A stretch of DNA of 64,000 nucleotides from Diphasiastrum complanatum (GCA_029204225.1 CM055099.1:42586597-42650596), one strand, 5' to 3'; positions 45,300-58,502 are shown, counted from the stretch's first letter. Numbers and translations: made by a program. Notes: generated by a model from the letters alone, not told the origin.

Positions 45300-48260
45300 C
45301 ATTAGCATCCCTTAAGTTCGAAGTAGATATTTTTTTCCATGCAACCACATAATTTATGAATATTAACTTGAGGCAAATCTTGTACATATTGTTTATAGAT
45401 TGATAGTAGTTATTGCAAAACATACAATCATACATCACTTTGTATTCTACCAAGGAAGAGGCAATGTTTGGGTGATCACAAAGCATTCTCCTCCATGTGA
45501 TGGTGGGAAATTCATGCTATTTTCAAATACTTCCATCCACCGCCCTTTTGATAGTCTTTTAAATTTCGCAATCCATATAATCGATGAATTCTACATAATA
45601 AGAAATCTAATCTTGTTCATTATTTAAGTGTCAATCTTATGCCAAATGAGATTTTAAATCAACCATTTTTGTTCCGATCTATATGATATGGACAAGAAAA
45701 CACGTGTAATTGGAGATAGGACAAATGATTACCTTCGAATCTTTTTATCTCCTTACAACAAACACTTTGAAGCTCCTTGCGCTATGAAAATAATTTTTAG
45801 CTAGCCCTCCTTTTTGCCAATTTGATGTCTAGAGAACGCTAGTACAAGAAAGTTCTTGTCCCAAGATTTAACAAAATGGTAGCTTACAAGAAATTTGAAT
45901 TTCTATGTGCATAAGAGATTAACACCTTTCTTGGCATAGGCTCCAAGGCATATTCAACATGTTATGTAAAGCATCCACCCATGTGATACTAATTAATGTG
46001 AGCTAGACAACACAACAAGATGCATTGATGTTTAGAGATGGTTAATGTGTGACCAAGAAGGTGGAGCTCAAACTAAAGCCATAATTTTGCTTAGGGACAT
46101 GTAAGGACCTTTCTTTTAAACCTAGGGCTTAGGCTTGACCATAATGTAAATGATGTCAAGTACTAGTTGCCTAAATACTTAAAAAAAGGGAGGCATTGAT
46201 GTGGATTGATTGATATAGGTGTTTACAAATAACAAGTAGCATCCTATGCATTCATTCCAAGACAAACCTTCATGGCCCTTAGTCTAAATTTGCTGATCTC
46301 CAAATTACTCAATAATATTAGAAATTAGAAACAATGCTTTCGCATAAGATTTGCAAACTCTTTCTTCTAATTGCTATAGGTAGATATACTTCTTAACTCT
46401 CAATAGTGAGAGAAGAGATTTTGCAGTTCTTTCTCAGTCTGGAACCCAGTTTTTGCAGAAGCATCATAATCCCAGATCATAACTCCTGGAAACTGAGGAT
46501 CAGTTTTCAGAAGCTCTTGCACAACACTTACAAATTTTGTTCCATGCAGCCCTTGCCCATACAATTGGATAGCCATCATCACTTTACCAGGAGCATTGAA
46601 GTACTTAACAACATTGCTATATTGCTGCAGATATTTTTTTGGGTCGTACATTTCATCTGCATAGAACTGATAATTTATGTAATCAAACACAGTTCTGTAG
46701 GAATTGTGAAGCTGCACATATAGGCTAAAGAACTCGCCGGCGGGGGCTATGGTGGCAACTGTGATTACCTTTCTGTTTTTGAGCTCTTTGAGAACCTCAC
46801 CGATGCAGAATATGAATTTATTATGGCCATCTTGACGGAAATGCTCATAGTCAATGTCCACGCCATCAATGTGGTATTTTTTTGCTAATGCTGTAAGCGA
46901 GTGCACGGCATTGTTGATCCATGTGCTAGTACTTTCTGGATCGTACCAGTAAATAGGAGGCATATTGCTATCTGATATGTAGAATGAATCACCTGCCAGA
47001 CTCATTAGCACCCTCACATTTGGATGCGTGGCTTTGAGAAGTGCTATTGATTTTGGGGTGATGCTATCAGCCCAATAGTTGCTAAATTTGCCATTTTGCG
47101 GTTTTCCATTTGTAGCTGCATCGATGGCAAAGGCTAGAATCAGGTAAATTTGTGTGTTGTTGTCAATGATTGGGACATGATCGACCGTGATAGAAGCACC
47201 GCTTGCACCAATATAATCCATAATCACCTTACTTGAACCAGAACCGCTCCTCTTTGCCGAGAAGCCACTGCCATCTTAGGAGGTATGCAGAAGATTGACA
47301 CCATCAGATGCAATTATTGAATCCATAACGAAAGAAAACCCGAAATTTTCTACTTGTTCAGAGCTTTTCGACATCTTATGAGATTTTTATGCCCACCTCA
47401 GGATGAAGATAACGGCCAAGTATACACATACCTTCAAGGTTGACAGATAAGGCTGCACAGGCTACTGTCCCCCCATACAAGATCAGCAGAAAAATAAAAC
47501 ATGGTAAACTCCTTGTTCTCATATTCTTCACCATGCTTCCTTGTTCTCCCTCCTTCGATCCTTGCAGACGATTCTGACACAGCAAGAGCAGAACTGATTA
47601 ACACAAGAAAGACTGCAATTAGCTCTGTAGCTATTGTTTATAAGACTAGACTCTCATGCAACTGCTGCAGCTCCTAGTAAATTGTAATTCCAATGCTGCT
47701 GAACTAATCTAAGCAAGACCAAGTACAGATCCAGAGGTACAATGAGCTCCATAGCTACTACAGTATATACTATAGTCTATAGGACTGCTGCGGGGAATTC
47801 ATTCTCTGTTTGCTAAGCTGCGCAAAGAGCAATGATTTTTAAGTACTATATCACCAAAAAGCAATACCTGGCAGTTACTGTTTTCAGAAATCGAGAGACA
47901 AGACAGACATTATATAACCTCCTCAAAATCAGAAACCCACCATTGGCCTGCACTTTGAAAGGCAGGAGCTATGTTTTTAAGGGAATCCAGCTTGTCTCTA
48001 GTAGGATGAACTCCAATCCACCTTTCAAGTACAAAGGCTTAAATGAAAATGCACTATGAAAGGCAGGTGCTATGTTTTTAAGGGAATCCACTTTGTTTGA
48101 TCTCGTAGTATGAACTCCAACCTTATAAGCATCGCCCTCCACCCATTAAAGTGACAGGCTAAGCATAGTGTTGTGCATTGTGATACATATGATTTTTAGG
48201 CTAGGTATGTGAGAGCATCTTTGGCCGAGATTTGTCGAGCATGTAGTATCTACTATATAC
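45300..48260 (-). repeat. Right arm of the inverted chitinase duplication
   Basis: The reverse complement of 26540-29611 plus 34520-35100. It is shorter than the left arm because it lacks the LINE, the GGCAAG segment and the MITE relative. The flank upstream of the gene holds a local duplication: AGGCAGGNGCTATGTTTTTA occurs twice (47961 and 48061). Confidence 0.85.
46400..47534 (-). CDS. GH18 chitinase, two exons (47432-47534, 46400-47274), copy 2
   Basis: The mirror paralogue of the gene at 27809-28933, also 325 residues. Exon 1 (47534 down to 47432) encodes the same signal peptide start (MVKNMRTRSLPCFIFLLILY). The donor is GAAG|GTATGTG, and the acceptor CTCCTAAG|AT lies before 47274; the intron is 157 bp. 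The core keeps YIGASGAS, VRVLMSLAGD and the catalytic DGVDIDYE with its Glu, DYINYQFYADE and GVMIWDYDAS. No stop or frameshift is present. About 19 of the last 275 residues differ from copy 1, with substitutions concentrated at the N-terminal side and in surface-like positions. It is a secreted chitinase-type enzyme. Both copies being open after this much divergence suggests both were kept under selection. Confidence 0.9.
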
Positions 48261-49800
48261 ACAAGAGGACAAGTAATGGATATACTTCATAACTTCCTCC
48301 ATGATATGATACAATAGAAAAGCTTTTTCACCAATGACCACCACAAGTACATGCAAAACAAGAGAATAGAGCATATTTTCTAGTTTCTTTTCTAGCTTGC
48401 CCACCATGAGCAAGAATGTTAATGGAAAGCAAAATCCTTAAGAGCTAATATATACCTCTATCATCTATGGTTGTGTTTGAGAATGAGATGCATCACGATA
48501 TTTCTATATGTTTGTCCTTATGCTTGTCATAAGAATGCTTGTGAGATGCACCATGATATTTCCACCATCACAAAGGTTTCTCCATCATTAGATGAGGGTG
48601 AAGCCCAACATGCACCCTTGGGGTTGCGATTGGACCCTTGATCATGGTGAAACATAAGCTCTCAACCACAAGGATTTTGAAAGTCATGGCTTCCTTTCAA
48701 GATGTGAAATATGCTCTTTTTCATTTTGCCATTTTGAATGATTTATATGCCAAACTTTTAATACCCTTGAGCATTTTTCAAAACAAATTTTCAAAGGGGC
48801 TTGAAGAGCTTTGACTTTTCACAAGAACTTTCACCTATTCATTCACTTTGTAATTTGAAGTCCATCGTGTGACGTTACTACATTGATTTGACTTTGTAGG
48901 ACAAATCAGTGCTCATAAAAAAGTTTAAAACTACCCTTATAAAAAACCTACAAACTATTGTGGAATCAATAAAAGATTAAAACAAAACCTTAAAACTTAA
49001 GATTTATAACTAAAATCAATTGATTTTGAGCCATATAATAAACCTATAAATCTAAAATGAAGTGGTAAAAAATGAATTTAAAATGAATTTAAGCAATTGG
49101 GCTATTTGTATTTGTTAGTTTTTCGCGAGCACTAGACAATCTTATACATTTTTTACTTGAAATTTAATATTAAAATTTTAAAAATGAAAGTACTATCCTT
49201 TGCAATATCAAATTTGAAGGGCAAGTTCTATGCAAGGACTTGACACAACATGCATGAACATTGTGGAAGATGTTATGAAAATAAAGCATGAAGGGCAACC
49301 CTGAACGACAAATTTCAACACTAGTAGTGACAATATTGTGCTCCCAAACATCTAGGGGCGAAGAGATATATACTATATACCATGTTGGAGAGATGGTGGT
49401 ATCACCCACCCTCATCATTAGATAGTTGCTACAACATGATTGTCGTGTTATTCATGATGCGAAATACATTCATCTTCCTTGAAGGGCTATCTAACTTGCA
49501 AATTTCAAGTATAAAGGAAAGAATCCAAACACAATATGGCAATGGCAAGGAGAGCCACCTTCATCCAAGTGTAGCTTGAAATTAATGTTAGAGGTGCTAG
49601 AGGGTAACTATGCAGTTGACACATGAGATACTAAAAGGCCTCATTGGGTTTAGCCTCCAAGCACAAGTGGAGCAGCAAGGATGGTTTCAAACTATCAACA
49701 AGAATGGATGTCTAGCCGCTTTCTATACTACCAATTTTTATGCCTTGGCAACTGAGATGTGAGCATAGGATCACCCCTCTTTAAGAGTAAATATATATGA
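48261..49800. other. No gene recognised; partial MITE relative near 48587
   Basis: Mostly AT-rich sequence. Around 48587-48650, ATTAGATGAGGGTGAAGCCC and TGCACCCTTGGGGTTG resemble one end of the MITE at 11487-11625. No coding evidence. Confidence 0.35.
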
Positions 49801-49810
49801 TTAAAATCAT

Positions 49811-49838
49811 ATATATATGTGTGTGTGTGTGTGTATGT

Positions 49839-49870
<32 letters not shown>
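49811..49870. repeat. (TG)n-(CA)n palindromic microsatellite
   Basis: An ATATATA run leads to (TG)n, TATGTGTA, then (CA)n. The two halves are complementary, so the stretch can form a hairpin of about 25 bp. Confidence 0.95.
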
Positions 49871-49873
<3 letters not shown>

Positions 49874-50912
49874 TGATATGTATGATTTATTGCAACCTAA
49901 TTGGTCCTTTTTTCTTAGATTGCTCTTGGCAACTCTATATGCTAGGCAAAGGTCCCAAGTAAATAAATCATCTTCATTTGCCCCTAAGTGGCAAAGGGCC
50001 TTGAAGATTTTTATTGACCTCGACATTTATAATATGAGAGCATGTAACATTCAAAGATATGGTTTGTTATATTAGTATCAATCAAAATATCAACAAAATC
50101 TACCAAAACTTGCAATAACATGTATGCAAATGTAAAATTTCAAGACTACACTTTTTCCATGCATTAATACACTTCATAAATGAGAGATACTAAAGTGTCG
50201 TGACAATTTGTCTTCACTCTAAAGCACAAAAAAAATTCTTATAATTTTGAGCTAAGAATAGATAATTGATTCTATGAAAAGCTAACATGTATTAACTCAA
50301 GCTGATTCCAACCGGTTTGAGGAAGCTTTCATGCATATGTTAGAGCTACATATTATTTGAAATTATTGCTGAAATGATCCTTGACAATCAACATGAAAAA
50401 AAACTTGAGAATTAAATTTATAGAATGATTGCATGCACCCCAATCAGATGTAGTAACAACCTTGGGAGGCTTGACACAATCAAGTTTGTTGTGTTGTAGC
50501 ACTAAGAATGAGGCCAAGTGAAGTTAAGCAATTTGAAAGATTTTTGCTTCATGGAAGTGCACCCTCATACTAGAATTTGAAGCATTTATTGCATCCAATT
50601 GACACATGTCCTTGACTAGCTAACATGGCAATTATTTGCCCACAATCCAAACGACCCCTTGACTACAATTTACAATGCATTGTTTGGTGTTTTCTATCTC
50701 AAGTTATCATTGAAGTTATAGCAATTTACAAGCCCAAAAAATTCTTGTAACTTCAAGAAACTACTGATGCATGTGGTATAACCTCAGTATGTTGAATGAA
50801 ATCATCTAAGTGATCATCTAAGAGTTCCCCCTGAGCCTTTCAGGTCACGTTGGGGGCTAAGATACATTAGTTCAAAAAGTCATAGACTATGCTTGAATAT
50901 TGTACTAAATGA
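49871..50912. other. No gene recognised
   Basis: AT-rich sequence with short frames only; nothing identifiable. Confidence 0.3.
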
Positions 50913-51890
50913 TTAGGTGAAATTGTGTTTTGTGAATTTTTTATAGTAGAATGCTAGTACTGAACAATTGGAATCGATAGGTACATTAGAAATTATACAT
51001 CCTTTTATTTGAACCTCGATTTCTAGAGCTCCTTCATCATCAACCTCGACCCTATTCACTTGGACCGAAGGCAATCTTGATTTTCTTCTTCGCTTTTTCA
51101 CCAATAATTCTTTAAGCTGCTTTTGATAAAACACATTGTCTTCAAGCAATTACTTAAAAGTAATATTTGGTTGCAACTTTCCGAGATCCTCAGTGATATC
51201 ATAGCTAATCCGAGGGACATTATTATCAACTTTAGCTTTAGAAAGAATATTACTACTCGTAGGTTCCTCAAATGAGACTTTTTTCTTTGATTGTGTTAAT
51301 TCTTTTGAAAGCAATGACTCAACTTGCTGAGTTATGTCAGGGGCAAAATATTTCGTATCATTTCAATCATAAACAGGATTATCTTTTATGTCTTCTTGAG
51401 TAAGAGATTTATAAGTCCTATTTTTGACAGGTGAAGATTGCTTGTATTTCCTTGTCTTCTTTTTCGACTATGTAGCAAGCCGTATTTGGCTTTGTCTACT
51501 CTTCTTAGCTTCGCTTCTAGTAGATACTTTGTTAACTTGAAAATCCAAGTCACTAGGCCAAGCAGAGTCTTCTATACACAACTCAATTCTCTGGACCACT
51601 TCATCTTTAGACTGGCCTTCCTTGTTGGCATCAGGCTTAACATACTTCACCATCATTTGCTTGGCTGGTGGTTTAGGACATTTGTATATGTCCTTCCCCT
51701 TGACAATTTCCACATAGGGGTACATAACCAATTTGTTTCTTGGGTTCAAGACATTTTGTGGAATGATGTCCTGGTGCTCTGCAATTATAGCAGGTAGCAT
51801 TATTTCTACCCCTAGAATTTGTAGGCTTTGTTTGGGGTGGTACAAATTCTTGGACTGGAACAAACTTCCTTTGTTGCAAAATTCACCTTA
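50913..51890 (-). pseudogene. Gypsy gag and protease relic, minus strand
   Basis: On the minus strand from 51890 down there are two zinc-knuckle pieces (CYNCRAPGHHSTKC and CGNCQGEGHIQM). After frame changes come basic, Lys-rich spacer sequence (SKKKVSFEEPTS) and, at 51149-50913, VQVNRVEVDDEG, IEVQIKGCIISNVPIDSNCS. The last part matches the gypsy protease form in which NVPID is followed by G-[SG]-[SG]. Here Ser-Asn-Cys replaces the catalytic-loop glycine, so it would be inactive. No reverse transcriptase follows in this direction. It may belong to the same family as the polymerase relic at 43268-44110, but this cannot be shown. Confidence 0.65.
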
Positions 51891-52086
51891 CATATAGAAT
51901 TTTGGCCTTAGGAAAAAAATTGATTAAAATTAGTCCAAAAGCCAAGTTGATGTGAAGAAAAACTTGAACATATTTTTTTTACTATTGAAGTTTTTTCTAC
52001 GTGTCTCTCTATCACACCTATAATAGCAAAGGTAAAAAGTCTATAGAAGTCATAAATTGACCTTTCATAAGCTTTTTAAATAGCAA

Positions 52087-52179
52087 GTTTTTCCTTAAAA
52101 TGCTGGTTTCCAAGGGGAGGCTCGAACCTGGGACCAAAGAAACTTTGGATGCCAAGCTAACCAGTTTTTCCTTAAAATG
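52087..52179 (-). mobile_element. 5'-truncated tRNA-derived SINE copy with 16-bp target duplication
   Basis: GTTTTTCCTTAAAATG occurs at 52087-52102 and 52164-52179 around a 61-bp insert (52103-52163). The insert matches the 84-bp SINE but lacks its first 20 or so bases (acceptor and A-box start). It is also 3-4 bases shorter at the 3' hairpin (GGTTTCC kept, CTTCTT reduced on the plus strand). In SINE sense the target again begins CATT. Confidence 0.85.
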
Positions 52180-53540
52180 AAACAAGCTTCATACATACGA
52201 TTGTGAATGTGGGTTATAATGCCAAAAATTAGATTTTTTGGAGTTATTTTATCATTGATATTGCTATTCAAGTAACAATACATTAGTATTCAAGTGAAAA
52301 TAGAGTGAATAACTGGTGAATATGGTAGCTACCAAAAACCACCAAGATATTGTGTCCATAATGATAAGTCTATTTCAATTTTTTTTCACTTTATTTTGTG
52401 ATAATTTTAGTAGCATTTGAGTAGTGATTTTGTCAATAATTGTAGCTACCTAATCATATAAGCAACTCATTCTATTAATACATTTTGAGAAAAATTCTAC
52501 AAGGTCATCAACCATAGTTGTAGGTTGCATGGAGTAAAAGATATGGGTTTTTGGAATTGTTTTAGCGATTTTCAGCATGTTTTCTAATAGAACTGCAATT
52601 TTGGGACCTCTTCAACTATCATTAATCATATCATCATCTCAACTAGTTAACAGTCTACTCAAGATCTAGAAATGATCAACCATAACAAGATCCACATAAG
52701 TTTTCATTTATAAGATTTACAAAAACATATAAATTTTAGAAGTTATCAGTGCTCACGAAGAGTCGGCAAAGTAAAAAACCAAGGCTGTCAAGTCTTCTAG
52801 ATAGCCCAAGAGCAAACTCATTAGTAGTGAAGGCTCTTCTAGATTTGATTGCCACATAAATGCCAAGATGGTTCAAGATCGGCTTCAAGGTAATGAACAC
52901 TTGATCTTTATTCAACTTTGTGCAAGATCGGTTTAATTTTTGCAAATTTGAGTTGGATTGGTTGTTTGCTTAAGATTGTTTATAAACATGCAAACCTTGA
53001 CTTGCAATGGTTGCCTACTAAAGCTGCCATGTAAATCTCCAAACCTTGACTATGTTCAAAAAAGCTCAAAAAAAATAGGTTGTTAGTTGCATGTTCAAGA
53101 TCTAGCTCAACACCGCAAGATGTTGGCTCATGTTCAAGATGTATAGATTGTCAAACTAATCAAAAGATATACTTGTTAATATTATAGGCTAATGAAAATT
53201 GAACCTATACAAGGTAGAAGTGTAAAATTTTGGAGTGGAGATTAATGTGTTTCCAACAATGGCATGCATTTACATAGAGCCATGGCCCATGGCTCTAACT
53301 CTCAATTAGTCAGCCTGACAAGAAGCAAAACTGCCTACTTGACTCCCTCACATTCTGGAAAGGATTGCTGCTATACAACTTGCACCTCTTTCACGTGCCT
53401 CCCATTTGAAGGACTATCCCTCACATTGTGAAAGGATATCTTTATCATAGGTTATTGGCCTGTTCTTATAATGAGAGGAACACATTAGAGGAAGAAAACA
53501 GAGGCTAAAAATAGAATAGAGAGTAGATAGTACACAAGTA
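52180..53540. other. No gene recognised
   Basis: AT-rich sequence. Repeated CAAGATC / GTTCAAGAT wording at 52670-53150 hints at old tandem structure, but no unit could be defined. Confidence 0.3.
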
Positions 53541-53541
53541 T

Positions 53542-53543
<2 letters not shown>

Positions 53544-53624
<81 letters not shown>

Positions 53625-53654
53625 CTAAGGTGTGTGTGTGTGCGTGTGTGTGTT
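53544..53654. repeat. (AG)n tract of about 80 bp followed by (TG)n
   Basis: Pure AG from 53544 to 53623, a short spacer GCTAAGG, then an imperfect TG run to about 53654. Confidence 0.98.
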
Positions 53655-53659
53655 GAGCC

Positions 53660-55100
53660 CAAAAAAAATTTATTTTTACAAATCAAGCTAGATCCCTCCT
53701 TCGATCTTTCAAAGCTACTAAAATGAGATCAATTGGTAGTCAGTGACTTAAGAAGCCTTTCCCTTCATTTAAGTCATGGGCTTGTCCAACCACTTATAGA
53801 CATTGTAAAACTCCAGCCCACCATTGTGAGATATTAGCAGCTCTTCCTAATCAATGTGAAGGGCATACCACGCTGGGTCTCACCAGTCCAATTCACACGA
53901 ATATAATTCATCGTTGATGTATTAGTGTGCTTGTGGAACTTTTAGACTTCAAATGGTGATTTGTCGTTTATGTCAACATGAATTGCCTTACAGTTCTTAT
54001 TTATTTCTTGCATCATTCCAATAATAATTATTAGTATAATTTTGAGCTATGCACATGATAGCCAAAAATAGACTCAACAAAGATGATGACGTCAAAATCA
54101 TCAAAAAATGTGGACATGAAAAAATTACATATTTGTATAAGGAGAACCTATCATACAAGAATGAGGCAGTTGGGCATCACCACCAATGTCATATTCAAGA
54201 TTATACACATCTCACACTAATATTTCTTTTCAGGTTCTCCAGTTTCCAAGCAAGAATTTCCTGCAAGTTGGTCCTGTATTGCATCTATATAAAGTAGGGT
54301 TATTCTTATTCACTGTGTCTCTTAACGAAAAATGCATGATATGAGTACCAGCCTATTTAAATGAATCATCAAACCACAATTTAACACTGCCAATCCCCAT
54401 GTTGTCAACGTTGTTAAGCTCACTATCTTGTTAGATTCATCTTCTTTGTGCCAATCCTGTAATATGTTTCTGAAAAACACCACTTGCATGAATTGCCCTA
54501 TGTGAGTGATGATGTGAGCACCTGCTCAACTATACGCCTCTCCACATCTATGTCATATGGCAGGACGTCAACATCTAGTGAAGGGGAAGCGGGGGGTTAC
54601 CGAGGGAAGAAGCGGAGGGAATGGGAGAAGCAGAGTGAATGGGAGAAGTGGAGAGGGATTAGGGGGAGAGAGTGGCTGGAGTGGCATGTTCATTCAAATT
54701 TATGCATAAAGATTACTTTCATATATTTTGAGAACCGTTTTCTTAATACAGCACACTTCTCACATTTTGGTACAAAAGTGCCACCTTTTTAAAGGAAAAA
54801 ATGATAATTATTATTTGCAATGTAAAAGTAGTTGGGGAATTGCAGCTCTTAAAGCAAGCTGCATACCTAATCTTTCATAAATAAGCATTAATCTACCCTC
54901 ACAGTCCAACGTTCTTCATCATATTCCAACCTAGGGGACAAATTGTTCTTATGAGCAAACGGGAACTTTGCAGATGCAGATGATTGCACACATGTAACAT
55001 GAGTTACATAGCTAAATGGATGTGGGAAGTGGTACGAAATAACATCTATATCGATACCCTCTCCACTCAAAACAATAGGCATTTCATGATGGTCCCTAAA
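53660..55100. other. No gene recognised upstream of the LRR exons' 3' side
   Basis: Short frames only. A GA-rich patch (54590-54680) lies in otherwise AT-rich sequence. The 3' untranslated region of the LRR gene is expected in the last few hundred bases before 55103. Confidence 0.3.
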
Positions 55101-55102
55101 TT

Positions 55103-56409
55103 TCAAGAAGGTATTTTGTCTTTTAAATAGAGGAGCAGAGCTTTGGTCCCACGATCCAGTACTGTTCGACGAATGCTGCATCAAACAGAACTTACTTAAT
55201 TTCCTGGACCATTTTCTATATATAAGCAATGAAAGATTCTATCAATGCTTTGAAACAAAGAAAAATCTAAGCAGCTTACCTTCTCAAAGGATTACCATCA
55301 ACTTTCAAAACATGCAGGCATGGATCCAAAAGTCCCTGTTTACATTACGATTTGACCAGATAATTAGATGCTCTAGGACAAGTGGCGCATTAAATAAAAA
55401 TTTCCTTCTTTTCTGTTAAGTATTCATGTGCACTTGAATCTTACCATTGCAGACAAAATATTCACAGACAAAAGACCTCTTACAGATTCCAAATCTTCCA
55501 AAAGTTATATTAGGCACTACTGTGTATCATATCATCATCAGTTCTACTTATCCAGCATGAATCCTGAGAATAAAAAATAATAGCAAGTAACGTATGTGAA
55601 GAGTATAGAAATTGCAAATATGAGCCCTTTTTAGCTGTATGCAGAGGAAAAAACATTACACTATATGGATGGTTGACACATCCACTACATTACTGACATC
55701 ACAAGATTCATGATGTCTAAAGCGAGTTACTCCTTTATTAAGTGTACTTATAAATTGGAAAGTATACAGTTGAATGTAGGTAACAGCAAGGAGGTTCTGG
55801 CTGTCTCACAAAAGAATAATACACAGGTAACCAACATACCAGCTTAGGTGGCAATGACGAGATATTATTGTCCGAGATGTCAAGTTGTTCGAGCTGGGTC
55901 AAGCAAATGATTTCCTGAGCAAGGATTAATGTTCTCAGTATTGTCTCGTAACTAGCAGGCTATTAGAGAGGACAAAGAGATGTATGGCTTCCAAGCAGTG
56001 ACCAACATCCAAAAACATGAGGAAGAATACCTCCGGCAGTGCAGTGATTGCATTTTGGCTAACATCAAGTATCCTTAGATGAATCAATTTAGGCACATCA
56101 CTTGGAATTTCATTCAGCTGCATCCTCCTGAAACATGTTATTTGTGATGTACTGTTATTGCTATGGAATTATCAGGACAACATAACAGGCACTGCAATAG
56201 GGCATAGGTAGCAGGCTTATTCATAACAACCATTGGCAACAACCAGTTAGCGCACAACAAACATACTTGGGGAACATAACTTACTTCAGATATAGCTCCC
56301 TCAGGTTTGGCATATCTGACAATGCTGGAGGAGTTGGCAAGGGTACTGATATGCCGCTTAGGTCTAAGATTTGTAAAGTAGAAACTTCTTTGAATGCACC
56401 TGGTGGAAA
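55103..56409 (-). CDS. LRRC40: LRRC40-type leucine-rich-repeat protein, last five exons
   Basis: Five minus-strand exons join in frame: 56285-56409, 56031-56127, 55840-55914, 55280-55335, 55103-55175. All introns have GT/AG ends (for example GTAAGT, GTATGT, GTAAGC). The joined product has successive leucine-rich repeats: LQILDLSGISVPLP, LRELYLKRMQLNEIPSDV, LRILDVSQNAITALPEEI, LEQLDISDNNISSLPPKL, LHVLKVDGNPL. It ends RSIRRTVLDRGTKALLLYLK and DKIPS before TGA. That ending and KRMQL are characteristic of plant LRRC40-like proteins. Their molecular role is poorly known; leucine-rich repeats bind partner proteins. About 140 residues are present against the several hundred expected. The N-terminal exons were not found between 56410 and 60200, so they are lost or lie beyond a long intron. 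The reading frame is undamaged. Confidence 0.8.
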
Positions 56410-56640
56410 CTACATATCAAATCAAAAAGTATTGAGCTAATTTCCAGCTATGCTAGTGCTCGCACATTACCTTTCATTTGAAATCATTATAAACACTTTT
56501 AAAAAAAATTTCTCTACCATGATAATGCTACAGTAGCAAGTCAAGAAACAACTTTTAACTGCTGTACAATGTAAACGTAACATTTACTAATAACTATCAA
56601 CCACCACAGCAACGACCTACTAATCTAATCAGGCTATAGC

Positions 56641-56735
56641 AATGAACGAAACTCGTACTGTCGTAACGCCTTGAAGTTGAAGAAACTCAGACTGCTACAG
56701 CGGCTTGAAGTTGAAGAAACTCGGACTGTCGGTTT
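56641..56735. repeat. Minisatellite of about 36-bp units
   Basis: Nearly three units containing CTTGAAGTTGAAGAAACTC and CGGACTGT follow each other. It lies upstream of the first visible LRRC40 exon, probably within an intron. Confidence 0.8.
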
Positions 56736-56739
56736 CCAA

Positions 56740-58500
56740 AGTGGGTTGGATAGACTATCTATATATGTATTTGTGAAACTAGAATATATTCAATTTCAAA
56801 ACTTTAAATAGAGTAGCTAGTGATGTTATAAGGTAAAGCTTAGAAACAACATACAAGCAACCCAATAGTATAGAATTCAATAAACAAAAAATCTTAGCTA
56901 AACAGCATTGCTTATGTCTCATCAGTACCCAAGCATAAGTCGCTAACTAGGTTTTGAAAGACTCCGGATTCTCTTGGGTAGACCCAGTGTTGATTAAGAA
57001 GCAAATGACAATCGATAAGAAGAAAGGAAAAATAATAATAATGATAGTAATTTGAGTAAAATAAAATAAAAAAACAAGGACCATAATATGTAGACGAGTT
57101 CCCGAGACAAAGACAAAATACAAAATACTAAAAACAAAGTGGTCTCCTTAGCTCCCCACTTCTTTGGACTCTATTATTAATGATCTTAAACATACCAAAA
57201 GCTGAAATACCAAACATAAAACCAAAAGAGTTTAAAATAGTTCGAACTTTTCTCATGATTTTCTTAAATAAGTAGCCCTTATGGAGTAACAAAATGATTA
57301 GATTGCTTGACTGGTCTACAAAAGTATCTCTAGTAGTACAAAGACGAGAAAACCTGTAGAATTGAGAAGTGATCACTCCATATTCAACAGAATCTGAAAT
57401 ATTTGAAGAAATATGAGAAATGTGAATTATGTTCAGTTATTGTATTCTGGCTAAAGCCTTTTATCAAAAATATGAACCAATAAGCCTGACCTAGCCTGGC
57501 TTTAGAAAGGTCTAAAAAAATTGCACTTATCATCACTAGTTGTACAATTAAGTTCACATGAGTCTTTAGGATAGATTCCTCCATTAAAAACGTTAGGATC
57601 TTTATATAGAAAACTACAGGAAGATTAGGAACAAATAAGTCATGAACATATCTTCTAACATGAGTCAATCTATGCAATAAGATGGGACATTTGCCACAAG
57701 AAACTAATCTTTGTATAGATTCAATTTCATAAGAGAAGATAAAAGTTAGCTAGATGAACAGCACAATTAGTACCCATGGGAATAGCGAATCACCTAAAGA
57801 AATATGCAAGTTATCCAAGAGAAAGTGCAGCCAAGAACAAACATCTTCAACATTAATTATTTGTGAATTTGATAAAAGCCAAAGCAGTGCCTTCAGCGTT
57901 CATGGTCTAGTCTATCCAACCGATAGTAGAATTCATTGTAAAGGTTGAAACTCTAAAATTTGATCAAAACTGCTTATTAAGTACATGCCACATTGCTGCC
58001 AAATATTCATGTTGGACCTACAGTATATCTGGGGCTCAGAAGCCCGTTCCGACCAAAATGGGTTTGGATCTACTTTCAGGAATGTACTGTTCCAGAACGT
58101 GTAATAAAAAATTTCAAAAAACACTTCAAAATTGCCCTAAAAGATACCTAAAGTAATATATACCAAAAAAGAATATGAGCCGACCTCTATAAGCACTACT
58201 TGTATGTGTGGAGGATGTACTTTTGGCCTCATGGATCCAACAGCACTGATCTGAAATCTGAAACAATGAGCACTATGTTGATCAGCTATTGCTTTATCCT
58301 GGTTTGTTGGAAGCATTTGTTTGGACCAGTCTTCAACCCGTCTTCAACCCAATGATAGTTTGATCAATGTTAAAAACAACTTTTTGTTGTGTAAGCAGTG
58401 AGACTCAATTCTCAGGGTATTTATAGAGGCTGACTGCAGTTTGCTTGGACTCCCAGTTCAGTGCCCCAAATGCCATTCCTGTTTCTCTTTAATACATAGA
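56740..58500. other. No further LRRC40 exon found
   Basis: Searched on the minus strand for LxxLDLSxN-type repeats without success. The stretch is AT-rich with short frames. It could be intron or unrelated intergenic sequence. Confidence 0.35.
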
Positions 58501-58502
58501 GA

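Noticed and set aside
46406-46723. Plus-strand open frame opposite the second chitinase
   Set aside because: It is the antisense shadow of a conserved exon.
54888-55229. A 113-residue minus-strand protein overlapping the last LRRC40 exon
   Set aside because: It is in another frame; splicing from the preceding exon selects the frame ending RTVLDRGTKA, which matches the known C-terminus.
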